A stretch of 64,000 nt of DNA, from the NCBI GenBank assembly GCA_031422315.1, contig JANOQN010000085.1, positions 82,513-146,512 on the forward strand, in the 5' to 3' direction. Numbering within the stretch: the first letter of the stretch is position 1; each line of letters begins with the position of its first letter. The translations under genes were made by a program, and so were the position numbers. A model generated the notes under the pieces. It was not told the DNA's origin, made no database searches, and saw only the letters and a program-made list of their open reading frames with translations. Below are positions 42,673 to 51,457 of the stretch, one piece after another. The DNA comes from JANNYA01 sp031422315 (GTDB lineage Bacteria; Pseudomonadota; Gammaproteobacteria; Xanthomonadales; SZUA-5).

Positions 42673-43836
42673 ATGAGCGCATCTGCAAACGGCCACGGCA
42701 TCGGCACAAAAGCCATCCACGCCGGCCAAAGTCCGGATCCATCAACCGGCGCGATCATGACGCCGATTTATGCCACCAGCACTTACGTGCAAGAAGCGCC
42801 CGGTAAACATAAAGGCTATGAATATAGCCGCACGCAAAACCCAACCCGTGGCGCGTATGAGCGTTGCATTGCGGCGCTAGAATCCGGCACCGATGGCTAT
42901 GCGTTTGCATCTGGATTAGCCGCCGCCGCCACTGTGCTGGAGCTGCTCAATACCGGCAGCCACGTGATTGTGATGGACGACGTTTACGGCGGCACGTTTC
43001 GCCTGTTTGAGCGCGTCCGAAAGCGCAGTGCGGGCTTAAGCTTTAGCTTTGTTGATATGACCAAACCCGGCGCCATTGAAGCGGCGATTCAACCAAATAC
43101 CAAAATGATTTGGGTGGAAACGCCGACCAATCCGATGCTCAAACTGGTTGATTTGACGGAAATTGCGCGCATCGGCAAGGCGCGCGGCCTCATTACCGTG
43201 GTCGATAACACGTTTGCTTCGCCTATTTTGCAGCGCCCTCTGGAATTGGGCTGCGATATCGTTTTGCACTCGGCGACGAAATATTTAAATGGGCACTCCG
43301 ATATCGTCGGCGGCGTACTGTGTACCGCAAAACCCGAACTGGCAGAGCAGCTTAGCTTTTTGCAAAACGCCATTGGCGCAATTCAAGGCCCGTTTGACAG
43401 CTTTCTTGCGCTGCGCGGGCTCAAAACGCTGCATTTGCGGGTCGAGCGCACCTGCCAAAACGCGCTGCAAATTGCGCAGTGGCTAGAAAAACACCCAAAT
43501 GTCGAAAAAGTGATTTACCCAGGCTTGCCGAGCCACCCGCAGCATGAATTAGCCAAGCGCCAAATGTCTGGTTTTGGCGGCATTATTTCGGTCGTCGTTA
43601 AAGGCGGTGAAGCTGGTGCAACCCGCATGTTGGCGCATTGTGAGCTGTTCGCCTTAGCGGAATCTTTGGGCGGCGTGGAAAGCTTGATTGAACACCCAGC
43701 TATCATGACGCACGCGTCAATACCGGTCGAAAAACGCGCTGAATTGGGGATTAGCGCTGGCTTGATCCGCCTGAGCGTTGGGGTTGAGGATGTGCGGGAT
43801 TTGATTGCGGAGCTTGGAGCTGCGTTGGAAGCTTGA
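42673..43836 (+). CDS. Cys/Met-metabolism PLP enzyme (cystathionine gamma-synthase/lyase type)
   Basis: A 387-aa PLP-dependent protein. It has HGIGTKAIHAGQSPDPSTGA near the N-terminus, the YEYSRTQNPTR cofactor-binding loop, the ASGLAAAATV loop and the lysine that binds PLP in HSATKYLNGHSD. The C-terminal SLGGVESLIEHPAIMTH and RLSVGVED are family-typical. It belongs to the synthase/lyase group, and sequence alone does not separate cystathionine gamma-synthase (methionine synthesis) from gamma-lyase. It would act in the cytosol in sulfur amino-acid metabolism. In-frame ATGs at 42664 and 42673 are both possible. The downstream gene is on the opposite strand. Confidence 0.88.
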   Translation: MSASANGHGIGTKAIHAGQSPDPSTGAIMTPIYATSTYVQEAPGKHKGYEYSRTQNPTRGAYERCIAALESGTDGYAFASGLAAAATVLELLNTGSHVIVMDDVYGGTFRLFERVRKRSAGLSFSFVDMTKPGAIEAAIQPNTKMIWVETPTNPMLKLVDLTEIARIGKARGLITVVDNTFASPILQRPLELGCDIVLHSATKYLNGHSDIVGGVLCTAKPELAEQLSFLQNAIGAIQGPFDSFLALRGLKTLHLRVERTCQNALQIAQWLEKHPNVEKVIYPGLPSHPQHELAKRQMSGFGGIISVVVKGGEAGATRMLAHCELFALAESLGGVESLIEHPAIMTHASIPVEKRAELGISAGLIRLSVGVEDVRDLIAELGAALEA

Positions 43837-43864
43837 TTAGTCCCTTCCTGGTTTGATGCGTTAG

Positions 43865-44746
43865 CTAGCAACTACGCTCAATCGCGTAATGAGCCAATTC
43901 CCGCAACAGTTCGCCACGCGCTTTAAACGGTTCAATCGCAGCTAGCGCACGCTCTTTTAGCTGCACACAGCGGGCTTTCGATGCATCAATGCCAATCGCG
44001 GCAGGGTAGGTGGGTTTGCCACGTAGCGCGTCAGAGCCCTGCGGTTTGCCGATGATGGCAGTGTCGCCCTCCACATCTAATATGTCGTCATGAATTTGAA
44101 ATGCCAAGCCAAAATCTTGCCCGTAACGCTCAAGTGCGCTGAGCAAATTTGGATCAGTGCAGTTGGCGGCATCTGCGCCCAGCATGACGGAGGCGGTAAT
44201 CAGAGCGCCGGTCTTAAAGCCATGCATACGATCAAGCTCAGCCTCGTTTAAGGCGCGGCCGATGCTGGCAAGATCAATCGCTTGCCCGCCCGCCATACCT
44301 GCAGGGCCACATGCTCTGGCCAATCGCAGCACCATCGCAGCTTTTGCTGGCTCCGGCAGCGGCACAGCACTTCCAAGCACCTCAAAAGCCAAGGCTTGCA
44401 GCGCATCGCCAGCCAAAATGGCGGTGGCTTCGCCAAACGCAATATGACAGGTCGGCTTGCCGCGCCGAAGCGCATCGTCATCCATAGCGGGTAAGTCATC
44501 GTGAATCAGCGAATAGGCGTGAATCAACTCGACTGCACAGGCTGGGGCGTCTAAGGCATCAAAATCAACGCCGAGCGCTGCACCCGCCGCATAAACCAGC
44601 AGCGGGCGCATGCGTTTGCCGCCGCCCAAAGTGGCGTAGCGCATGGCTTCGAGTAAGCGGCTTGGCGCCAGCTCACCACAGGGAAGTAAATTTTCAAGCG
44701 CCAATTCGGAGCGCATTTTAAGATTTGAAACGGAAAAAATAGTCAT
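43865..44746 (-). CDS. ispA: Polyprenyl diphosphate synthase (farnesyl diphosphate synthase)
   Basis: A 293-aa isoprenyl diphosphate synthase with the first Asp-rich motif DDLPAMDDD, LRRGKPTCHIAFGEATAILAGDALQ, and the second Asp-rich motif QIHDDILDVEGD. Residues before the first motif (IHAYSLIHDD) and length are as in IspA, which makes farnesyl diphosphate from IPP and DMAPP. It is single in context; no xseB or dxs genes flank it. The start at 44746 is weak; an ATG at 44716 (MRSELALENLL) is an alternative. Confidence 0.92.
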   Translation of the reverse strand: MTIFSVSNLKMRSELALENLLPCGELAPSRLLEAMRYATLGGGKRMRPLLVYAAGAALGVDFDALDAPACAVELIHAYSLIHDDLPAMDDDALRRGKPTCHIAFGEATAILAGDALQALAFEVLGSAVPLPEPAKAAMVLRLARACGPAGMAGGQAIDLASIGRALNEAELDRMHGFKTGALITASVMLGADAANCTDPNLLSALERYGQDFGLAFQIHDDILDVEGDTAIIGKPQGSDALRGKPTYPAAIGIDASKARCVQLKERALAAIEPFKARGELLRELAHYAIERSC

Positions 44747-44973
44747 GAAATGGATGTTAACAGCCGCTCTAGCGAAAATTCAGGCGTTTTTCTGAAAATA
44801 AAGTTCAGCGCGGGCTTGGCGTGCATGCTTCATGAAGCTATCTTAACGAGGTGCCCGGATCAGAGCTTAGATTCTAGATTTTAGAACGCTGACGCAGCTT
44901 CGCCACTTCACCGGGTTGGTCGTATCCATTGCAGTTTCTACTTTTACTTTTTAATCATCACTAGAGAGGCGTC

Positions 44974-46965
44974 ATGAGCTATTTCGTTACTGGAGCAACA
45001 GGTTTTATTGGGCGGTTTCTAGTTGGGCATTTGCTAGCGCGCCGGGGCACCATTTACGTTTTAGCGCGTAAAGCGTCAAAAGATAAGGTTGAGGAACTCA
45101 AAGCCCGCTACCCAGAACACGCCGAGCGCATTGTGCCGGTCTGGGGTGATTTGACCAAAGCCAAGCTTGGGGTCAGCGCTGAGCAGCAGCGCGAGCTGAA
45201 AGGCAAAATCAAGCATTTGTTCCATCTGGCAGCGATTTATGATTTATCCGCCGACGCCGCCAGCCAGCAGGCTGCGAATATTGATGGCACCCGCAATGCA
45301 GTCGAATTTGCCGAAGTGGTCGCTGCCGGCTGCTTTCATCACACCTCATCGATTGCCGCTGCTGGGCTGTATGCCGGCACGTTCCGGGAAGATATGTTTG
45401 AAGAGGCGGAAAAGCTGGATCACCCTTATTTTCGTACCAAGCATGATTCTGAAGGCATCGTGCGCAATGAGTGCAAACGGCCGTTTCGCATTTACCGCCC
45501 GGCGATGGTGGTCGGGCACTCGAAAACCGGTGAAATCGACAAAATCGACGGGCCATATTACTTTTTCACGCTGCTAAAACGCCTGCGGCAAACGCTGCCA
45601 CCTTGGATGCCGATGCTCGGTTTTGAAGGCGGGCGCATCAATGTGGTGCCGGTCGATTTTATTGTTGACGCGATGGACCATATCGCGCACGAAAAAGGCC
45701 TTGACGGTAAATGCTTCCATTTGACTGACCCCGCGCCAAAACGGGTCGGCGAGCTGCTTAATATATTTGCCAACGCGGGCCACGCGCCGAATATGACCAT
45801 GCGTATCGATGCACGCATGTTTAGCTTTATTCCTAGCGCCATTCGCAACGCCATTGGCATGCTGCCGCCAGTTCGGCGCATCATGGGCAATGTGCTGAAA
45901 TCATTAAAAATTCCACCTGATGTGTTGAAATTTTTCAACTATCCAACCCGATTTGACAGCCGCGAAACCGAGCGCGCTTTAAAAGGCACCGGCATCAAAG
46001 TGCCAGCGCTGGAAAGCTACGCATGGCGGCTATGGGATTACTGGGAGCGCCATTTAGATCCGGATTTGTTTGTTGATCGCTCACTGACCGGCAAGGTACG
46101 CGGCAAAGTGGTGCTGATTACCGGTGGATCATCCGGCATCGGCTTGGCTACAGCGCACAAAATGGCCGCTGCAGGCGCAAAAGTGATCATCTGCGCACGC
46201 GGTGAAGATGACTTGATCAAAGCCAAAGCGGACATCGAATCAGGCGATAAAAAGGCCCAGGTTTTTACCTACACCGCCGATTTAGCGGAGCTAGCCAGCT
46301 GCGATGAGCTGGTCAAAAAAGTGACCGCAGATCATGGCGGCGTGGATATTTTAGTCAACAACGCCGGCCGTTCGATTCGCCGCTCGATTGCGCTTTCGTA
46401 CGATCGCTTCCATGATTTTGAGCGCACCATGCAGCTCAACTACTTTGGCAGCCTGCGTTTGGTGATGGGCTTTTTGCCAGGCATGACGGCAAAACGCCGA
46501 GGCCACGTGATTAACATCAGTTCAATCGGCGTGCTGACCAATGCACCGCGATTTTCAGCGTATGTAGCATCCAAAGCCGCACTCGATGCCTTCAGCCGCT
46601 GCGCTGCGAGTGAGTTTTCTGATAAAAATATCCACTTCACGATCATCAATATGCCATTAGTGCGTACGCCTATGATTGGGCCGACCAAAATGTACGACAG
46701 CGTGCCCACGCTATCACCGGAAGAAGCCGCCGATTTGGTGGTAAAGGCCGTGATCGAACGCCCTCAGCGCATTGCGACGCGCACCGGTATTTTTGCAGAA
46801 ATGCTTCACTTGACGATGCCAAGCGTCTATCAAATCGTCATGAACACTGCGTTCAATTTGTTCCCAGATTCAGCCGCCGCCAAAGGCCAAAAATCCGGCA
46901 GCGAAGAACCGGCAAGTACTGAACAAGTTGCGTTTGCTACGATTATGCGTGGGGTGCACTGGTAG
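44974..46965 (+). CDS. Fused fatty acyl-CoA reductase, alcohol-forming (Marinobacter type)
   Basis: A 663-aa protein of two short-chain dehydrogenase modules. The first is an extended SDR (GATGFIGRF, LLARRGTIYVLARK, catalytic YFRTKH near residue 150). The second, from about residue 370, is a classical SDR (GGSSGIGLATA, NNAGRSI, SSIGV and catalytic YVASKAALD). This order and length, together with conserved blocks such as GTFREDMFEEAEKLDHPY and INMPLVRTPMIGPTK, match the bacterial fatty acyl-CoA (acyl-ACP) reductases that give fatty alcohols in one step for wax esters. The exact substrate is inferred from that family. A GAGAGG sits before the ATG. No wax synthase is in this window. Confidence 0.86.
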   Translation: MSYFVTGATGFIGRFLVGHLLARRGTIYVLARKASKDKVEELKARYPEHAERIVPVWGDLTKAKLGVSAEQQRELKGKIKHLFHLAAIYDLSADAASQQAANIDGTRNAVEFAEVVAAGCFHHTSSIAAAGLYAGTFREDMFEEAEKLDHPYFRTKHDSEGIVRNECKRPFRIYRPAMVVGHSKTGEIDKIDGPYYFFTLLKRLRQTLPPWMPMLGFEGGRINVVPVDFIVDAMDHIAHEKGLDGKCFHLTDPAPKRVGELLNIFANAGHAPNMTMRIDARMFSFIPSAIRNAIGMLPPVRRIMGNVLKSLKIPPDVLKFFNYPTRFDSRETERALKGTGIKVPALESYAWRLWDYWERHLDPDLFVDRSLTGKVRGKVVLITGGSSGIGLATAHKMAAAGAKVIICARGEDDLIKAKADIESGDKKAQVFTYTADLAELASCDELVKKVTADHGGVDILVNNAGRSIRRSIALSYDRFHDFERTMQLNYFGSLRLVMGFLPGMTAKRRGHVINISSIGVLTNAPRFSAYVASKAALDAFSRCAASEFSDKNIHFTIINMPLVRTPMIGPTKMYDSVPTLSPEEAADLVVKAVIERPQRIATRTGIFAEMLHLTMPSVYQIVMNTAFNLFPDSAAAKGQKSGSEEPASTEQVAFATIMRGVHW

Positions 46966-46997
46966 TGTTTTTGTAGTTGAATTGATCGCGTTAATCG

Positions 46998-47037
46998 ACG
47001 GCCAGCACGCTTTTTTAGGTGCTGGCCGTTTGTTTTT
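46998..47037 (+). terminator. Terminator after the fatty acyl reductase
   Basis: Arms ACGGCCAGCAC / GTGCTGGCCGT around a ten-base T-rich loop, followed by a T-rich tail. Strong 11-bp stem, 32 nt after the stop. Confidence 0.8.
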
Positions 47038-47204
47038 AGGAGTTATGTAAATCGAGATCACTAGTACCTCTTAGCTCCGGAATTTTGTGCAATTGATGCG
47101 GAGTCGGATGCAATTCAAGTTTTGCACCACACCAGGGTTCTGGTTTGCGCTCGCCAGTGGTACCGTCCACGCAGCTATTTCGCCGATTTTCAAAGATTAT
47201 CCAC

Positions 47205-47981
47205 GTGACCGCACTTCAACAGCTGCTTCAAAGTTTCCGCATCGCCGCAGTGTCCGAGCGCGAAAAAGGCACGTATTTTGAGGAATTGACGGTGCAGTAT
47301 TTGCGCCATGAAGCCGCATACGGCGCGCGTGCGTATCCGACCACGAACATCAGCAAAGAAGATCTGTTCTATTACATTTATGGCCTGCTGCATTCCCCCG
47401 ACTACCGCGCCCGCTATGCCGATAATCTAAGCAAAGAACTACCGCGCATCCCGCGCGTGAAAACGGCGGATGACTTTTGGGCCTTCAGCAAAGCCGGGCG
47501 CGCCTTGGCGGAGCTGCATTTGCACTATGAAAGCGTGCCGATGTATCCGTGCGAAGTTAGTGGCGTTGCCTTTGATGCTAGCGAAAAAAGCAAAATAGAG
47601 CTGAGCAAACTGCCCACCGCCGATTACCGCGTCGAGAAAATGCGCTACGGCAAGAACGGCAAAGACAAAGACAAAGACAAAGACAAAGACTTAAGCACCG
47701 TACTCTACAACCACAAAATCACCGTCAGTGGCATTCCACTCGCGGCGTACGATTATGTTGTGAACGGCAAACCCGCCCTCGATTGGGTGCTGGAACGCCA
47801 ATGCGTGAAAACCGATAAAGACAGCGGCATTGTTAACGACGCCAACGATTGGGCCATTGAAACCATGCACAACCCACGCTACCCGCTGGAATTATTGTTG
47901 CGCGTGATTACGGTGAGTTTGGAGACGATGAAGGTTGTGCGGGGCCTGCCGGGGTTGGAGATTTCGGAAGGCAATTTATGA
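47205..47981 (+). pseudogene. Internally deleted type ISP-like restriction-modification/helicase protein
   Basis: The 259-codon frame joins the very start of a large type ISP-like protein (VTALQQLLQSFRIAAVSEREKGTYFEELTVQYLR, from GTG 47205) to its far C-terminus (DLFYYIYGLLHSPDYRARYADNLSKELPRIP, then GKPALDWVLERQCVKTDKDSGIVNDAND and ITVSLETMKVV). Complete relatives are well over 1000 residues, so the nuclease, helicase and methyltransferase core is gone in an in-frame deletion of more than a thousand codons. The junction lies near nt 47320-47340. A GACAAA hexamer repeated five times codes for Lys-Asp repeats. It is part of a decayed defence island. Confidence 0.82.
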
Positions 47982-48031
47982 GCGAAAACAACCGGTTTGC
48001 ACCACTGTTGAATTGTGTTGGTGCGCCATGA
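47978..48031 (+). CDS. 17-residue mini-ORF between ISP relic and DUF1016
   Basis: ATG 47978 begins a 17-codon frame (MSENNRFAPLLNCVGAP) whose start overlaps the upstream stop by 4 nt (ATGA) and whose stop overlaps the next start by 4 nt (ATGA). It may be the left-over start of a lost gene or a coupling peptide. Function unknown; may be fortuitous. Confidence 0.3.
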   Translation: MSENNRFAPLLNCVGAP

Positions 48032-49104
48032 GTACGCAAGTTGCACCTTCGTCAGAGCCGTTTGATGCCCTACATGGCGAGGTTTGCCAGCTCATCGAAG
48101 CCGCACGCAAAAACATGGTGACTCAGGTCAACCAGGCTTTAGTAACGACCTACTGGCAAGTGGGTCGCATCGTTCGGACGAGGGTGCTGGTGCAAGAACG
48201 CGCGCAGTATGGTGATTCAACAGTGAAGCGTCTAGCTGAAATTCTAGTCGTCGAATATGGCGAGGGCTTTGGTCAACGTAACTTGTTTCGTATGGCTAGT
48301 TTTTATCAGCGTTTCCCGGATGAGGCGATTTTGTCGACACTGTCGACAAAATTAAGCTGGTCGCATTTTGTTGAACTACTGAAACTTGAAGATCCGCTCA
48401 AACTGGAATTTTACGTGAGCATGTGTGCGGATGCACGCTGGTCTGTGCGTGCCTTGCGCGAACGTATGGACAGCATGTTGTACGAGCGCACCGCAATCTC
48501 AAAAAAGCCGGAAGCGCTTATTCGCCAAGAATTGACTAATTTGCAGCAAATGCCCTCGAAAACCAGCCCTGCGCTTTTTCTGAAAGATCCATATTTACTC
48601 GATTTTTTAGATTTAAAAGATAATTTTTCTGAGAAAGATTTGGAAAGCGCGATTCTCCTGGAACTTGAGCGCTTTATTCTGGAGCTTGGCAGTGATTTTG
48701 CTTTTATGAGCCGCCAAAAGCGCATTCAAATCGGCGGCAATGATTACTACATGGACTTGTTGTTTTATCACCGAAAACTGCGGCGTTTGGTGTTGATTGA
48801 GCTCAAGCTAGGTGATTTCAAAGCAGACTACAAAGGCCAAGTCGAACTCTATCTAAAGTGGCTTGCAAAGTATGAGCGGCAGCCTGGCGAACAATCACCT
48901 ATTGCAATAATTTTGTGTGGCGGCAAAGACCATGATGTGATCGAGTTGATGGACCTGGAAGCTGAGCACATTCACGTCAGCGAATATTGGTTAACGCTGC
49001 CACCCAAAGAAGTGCTGCAAGCCAAATTGCAAAAAGCCATGTTTGAAGCAAGAACGCGTTTCGAGCTACGAGGTTTGCCGGACAGTGAGTTGAAAGCGCA
49101 ATAA
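48028..49104 (+). CDS. PDDEXK nuclease of the YhcG/DUF1016 family
   Basis: A 358-aa protein. The N-terminal DUF1016 domain (VNQALVTTYWQVGRIVRTRVL, LAEILVVEYGEGFGQRNLFRM, LSWSHFVELLKL) is followed by a nuclease-like domain with the Asp of DYYMDLLFY and E-L-K in LVLIELKLGDF, as in PD-(D/E)XK enzymes. Members sit near restriction or recombination genes and bind or cut branched DNA; the biological role is not established. The start was taken at ATG 48028, where homology starts; 31 upstream codons are not family-like. It is coupled to the upstream ISP relic and precedes a broken second copy. Confidence 0.85.
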   Translation: MSTQVAPSSEPFDALHGEVCQLIEAARKNMVTQVNQALVTTYWQVGRIVRTRVLVQERAQYGDSTVKRLAEILVVEYGEGFGQRNLFRMASFYQRFPDEAILSTLSTKLSWSHFVELLKLEDPLKLEFYVSMCADARWSVRALRERMDSMLYERTAISKKPEALIRQELTNLQQMPSKTSPALFLKDPYLLDFLDLKDNFSEKDLESAILLELERFILELGSDFAFMSRQKRIQIGGNDYYMDLLFYHRKLRRLVLIELKLGDFKADYKGQVELYLKWLAKYERQPGEQSPIAIILCGGKDHDVIELMDLEAEHIHVSEYWLTLPPKEVLQAKLQKAMFEARTRFELRGLPDSELKAQ

Positions 49105-49106
49105 TC

Positions 49107-49532
49107 ATGACAGCGCTAATCACTATCACAGCAATCAACACCGAGCTGCGCGAACTAATCAATAGTGCGCGCCGGCGTGTTAGTGCTGCGGTGAATGCCG
49201 AACTGAGTCAACTTTATTGGCGCATCGGCGCGCGCATCAATGCCGAAGTGCTGGGCGGTGCGCGGGCGAATTCTGGAACAGGCGATTTTGCGGGAACTTG
49301 AGCAATATTGGGTGATGGAACGCCAGTGTGTGAAAACAGATAAAGACAGCAGCATTGTCAATGACGCCAACGAGCCGTTGATTTGCAAGAGGCTTTTCCC
49401 GGTATTGGTGGATTTTCACGCAGCAATGTGTTCTACAGGCGCGAGATTTACTTGCTGTATCGCAGCGAGGCAAAAGTGCAACCACTGGTTGCACAAATCG
49501 CTTGGTCGCACAATTTGGCGATCATGCGGTAA
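49107..49532 (+). pseudogene. Broken second DUF1016 gene with an inserted scrap of the ISP gene
   Basis: The frame from ATG 49107 gives a DUF1016 N-terminus (TELRELINSARRRVSAAVNAELSQLYWRIG) and stops at 49301. The same frame resumes at 49377-49532 with DLQEAFPGIGGFSRSNVFYRR and KVQPLVAQIAWSHNLAIMR, the DUF1016 middle part. Between them (about 49309-49373), in another frame, lies a piece nearly identical in protein to the ISP relic 1.5 kb upstream (WVMERQCVKTDKDSSIVNDAN). So this locus is a patchwork of two gene families and has no working product. Confidence 0.75.
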
Positions 49533-49571
49533 CCTCTAAAATCACGAAATTGCCGTAAGCCTAACCGCCAA

Positions 49572-50405
49572 TCAAAATTTTCCCCGCATCCGAAACTGCA
49601 GCTGGCTCAGCAAACCGCGCAGCATGCGTAGCTCTAGCTCCGTTGCCGATGTGCGTTGAAAAATTCGTAGCAGCTGCGCGCGGCTGACTTCAAGGTTTTT
49701 GTTGGCGAAGTAGTCGGCTTGTTCGGCGGTTTGCATCAAATGCGCGAAAAAGCCATCGAACGCTTCGACTGCTGCGGGGCGGTGTTTGGGCTGGTAAACC
49801 GCGCCGTTTAGTGCGGCAAGCCGCAGCTCGTAGCAGACAATTTGTACGGCCGATGCCAGATTTAGCGATGCAAACGCCGGGTTGGCGGGCACTTGTAGCA
49901 GGTTTTGACATTGCAAGATTGACCCGTTATCGAGCCCGGCAGGTTCGGAGCCAAACACGAACGCAACGTCGGCTAGCTGCGTTAGATTTTCTGCCGATTC
50001 TGGTTGGTTAAGTAGCTCCATGGCTTGCTCTGCGGCGGCTCTGGGTGTGCATTCAGGCAAGTAAATTTGCCGCCGCCGTGCGCTAGCGCCATAGACTGCA
50101 ACGCAGCCTTGGAGCGCCGTTTGCAATGAATCCGTCACTCGTGCGTTTGCCAAAACGTCATCTGCACCCGCAGCTAGATCGTTCGCGTCTTTATGTGGAA
50201 AGCGGGTAGGGCGCACCAATACCAGCTGAGTCAAACCCATCGCTTTCATGGCACGCGCCGCCGAGCCAATATTACGCGGCTGCTGGGTTTTGACCAGAAC
50301 GATGCGAATATGTGCAAGTGTTTCTGGCTCGGCGCGCGCCGGGCCTGGGTCGGTGGCATTGCGTGCGTTTGCGCTGGGTGGTTTGGTTGGCTGCGATGAG
50401 TTCAT
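49572..50405 (-). CDS. trmJ: tRNA (cytidine/uridine-2'-O-)-methyltransferase TrmJ
   Basis: A 277-aa SPOUT-class methyltransferase that modifies position 32 of tRNA with S-adenosylmethionine. IRIVLVKTQQPRNIGSAARAMKAMGL begins the fold and the knot motif VFGSEPAGLDN with SLNLASAVQIVCYELR closes it. A C-terminal helical extension (RAQLLRIFQRTSATELELRMLRGLL) is typical. The chosen start is the ATG at 50405 (MNSSQPTKPPS). The frame is open upstream to 50456, but a terminator hairpin lies there. It borders the decayed island on one side and ctaE on the other. Confidence 0.9.
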   Translation of the reverse strand: MNSSQPTKPPSANARNATDPGPARAEPETLAHIRIVLVKTQQPRNIGSAARAMKAMGLTQLVLVRPTRFPHKDANDLAAGADDVLANARVTDSLQTALQGCVAVYGASARRRQIYLPECTPRAAAEQAMELLNQPESAENLTQLADVAFVFGSEPAGLDNGSILQCQNLLQVPANPAFASLNLASAVQIVCYELRLAALNGAVYQPKHRPAAVEAFDGFFAHLMQTAEQADYFANKNLEVSRAQLLRIFQRTSATELELRMLRGLLSQLQFRMRGKF

Positions 50406-50441
50406 GGATGGTTTGGTTGGTTTGCGGTGAAGTGAGTCAAT

Positions 50442-50469
50442 AAAAAACCCGCGCAACGGCGGGTTTTTT
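50442..50469 (-). terminator. Terminator after ctaE (bidirectional look)
   Basis: AAAAAACCCGC / GCGGGTTTTTT around a six-base loop; the T-run on the left when read on the minus strand fits the end of the cox operon. It sits just before trmJ. Confidence 0.75.
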
Positions 50470-50499
50470 GGTTTGGATTTAAGCGAGCGTTTGAGGTGC

Positions 50500-50529
50500 C
50501 TGGATTCCCGCCTGCGCGGGAATGACGAG
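50500..50529. repeat. Dispersed palindromic element
   Basis: CTGGATTCCCGCCTGCGCGGGAATGACGA, arms TCCCGC / GCGGGA. Same family as the copies at 39636, 38128 and 62506, in opposite orientation to the 39636 copy. It lies between ctaE and trmJ. Confidence 0.8.
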
Positions 50530-50549
50530 GTTAGCCCGAAACTTGAGTG

Positions 50550-51419
50550 TTAAATCACGTAAACAAAAACAAACAGACCAAGCCAGACCACATCGACAAA
50601 ATGCCAGTACCAAGCCACCGCTTCAAAGCCAAAATGATCGTGCTTGCTAAAGTGCCCGATGACGCAGCGAAACAGCATGATAATGAGCATGATGGTGCCG
50701 AGTGTGACGTGCAGGCCGTGGAAGCCGGTCAACATGAAGAACGTCGAGCCATAGACACCGCTTTCAAGCGTCAAATTCAGCGCGTGGTAGGCATGAATAT
50801 ATTCTTCAGCCTGGAACACCAAAAACAAAATACCGAGCGCCGCAGTGCAAGACAGCCAGAAGTTCAACCATTTGCGTTCGCCAACTTTCAATGCCCAGTG
50901 CGCCAACGTGATCGTCATGCCGGAAGTCAGCAAAATGATGGTGTTGAGCAGCGGCAAGCCCCACGCGCCGATCGTTCTAAACGTGCCGCCAATTCCGCCT
51001 GGACCATTATTGGGCCATGCCGATTGATAGTCTGGATAAAGGATTTGCTGGGTTGAAAAGCCATCACCCGCGCCACCTAACCAGGGCGTGACAAACTGGC
51101 GTGCGTAATAGAGTGCGCCAAAAAACGCGGCAAAAAACATGACTTCAGAAAATATAAACCACACCATGCCCATGCGAAACGACATGTCTTCTTGTGATTT
51201 GAACATGCCCGCTACCGATTCGCGGATCACATCACCAAACCAGCCAAACAGCATGTAAATCAGGCCCGCGAGCCCTGCCCAAGCAAAGTACTTTGCGCTA
51301 GGGGACTCATTCATCAGGCCAGCTAGGCCAACCATCAGCGTGAACAGTGATATGGAGCCGACTATTGGCCATTTACTGCCGTGGGGAACGTAATAAGCGC
51401 CGGGCGTGCTAGCTGCCAT
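50550..51419 (-). CDS. ctaE: Cytochrome c oxidase subunit III
   Basis: A 289-aa integral membrane subunit of the aa3-type oxidase. Helices are visible from about residue 18 onward, with the SEVMFFAAFFGALYYARQF region, EEYIHAYHALNLTLESGVYGSTFFMLTGFHGLHV and the closing HFVDVVWLGLFVFVYV typical of COX3. GAGG precedes the start at 51419. It is the last gene of the oxidase operon, 38 nt after ctaG. Confidence 0.95.
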   Translation of the reverse strand: MAASTPGAYYVPHGSKWPIVGSISLFTLMVGLAGLMNESPSAKYFAWAGLAGLIYMLFGWFGDVIRESVAGMFKSQEDMSFRMGMVWFIFSEVMFFAAFFGALYYARQFVTPWLGGAGDGFSTQQILYPDYQSAWPNNGPGGIGGTFRTIGAWGLPLLNTIILLTSGMTITLAHWALKVGERKWLNFWLSCTAALGILFLVFQAEEYIHAYHALNLTLESGVYGSTFFMLTGFHGLHVTLGTIMLIIMLFRCVIGHFSKHDHFGFEAVAWYWHFVDVVWLGLFVFVYVI

Positions 51420-51457
51420 AAAGGCCTCGTGATTTAGATGTTAAGGATGCGTGGAGT

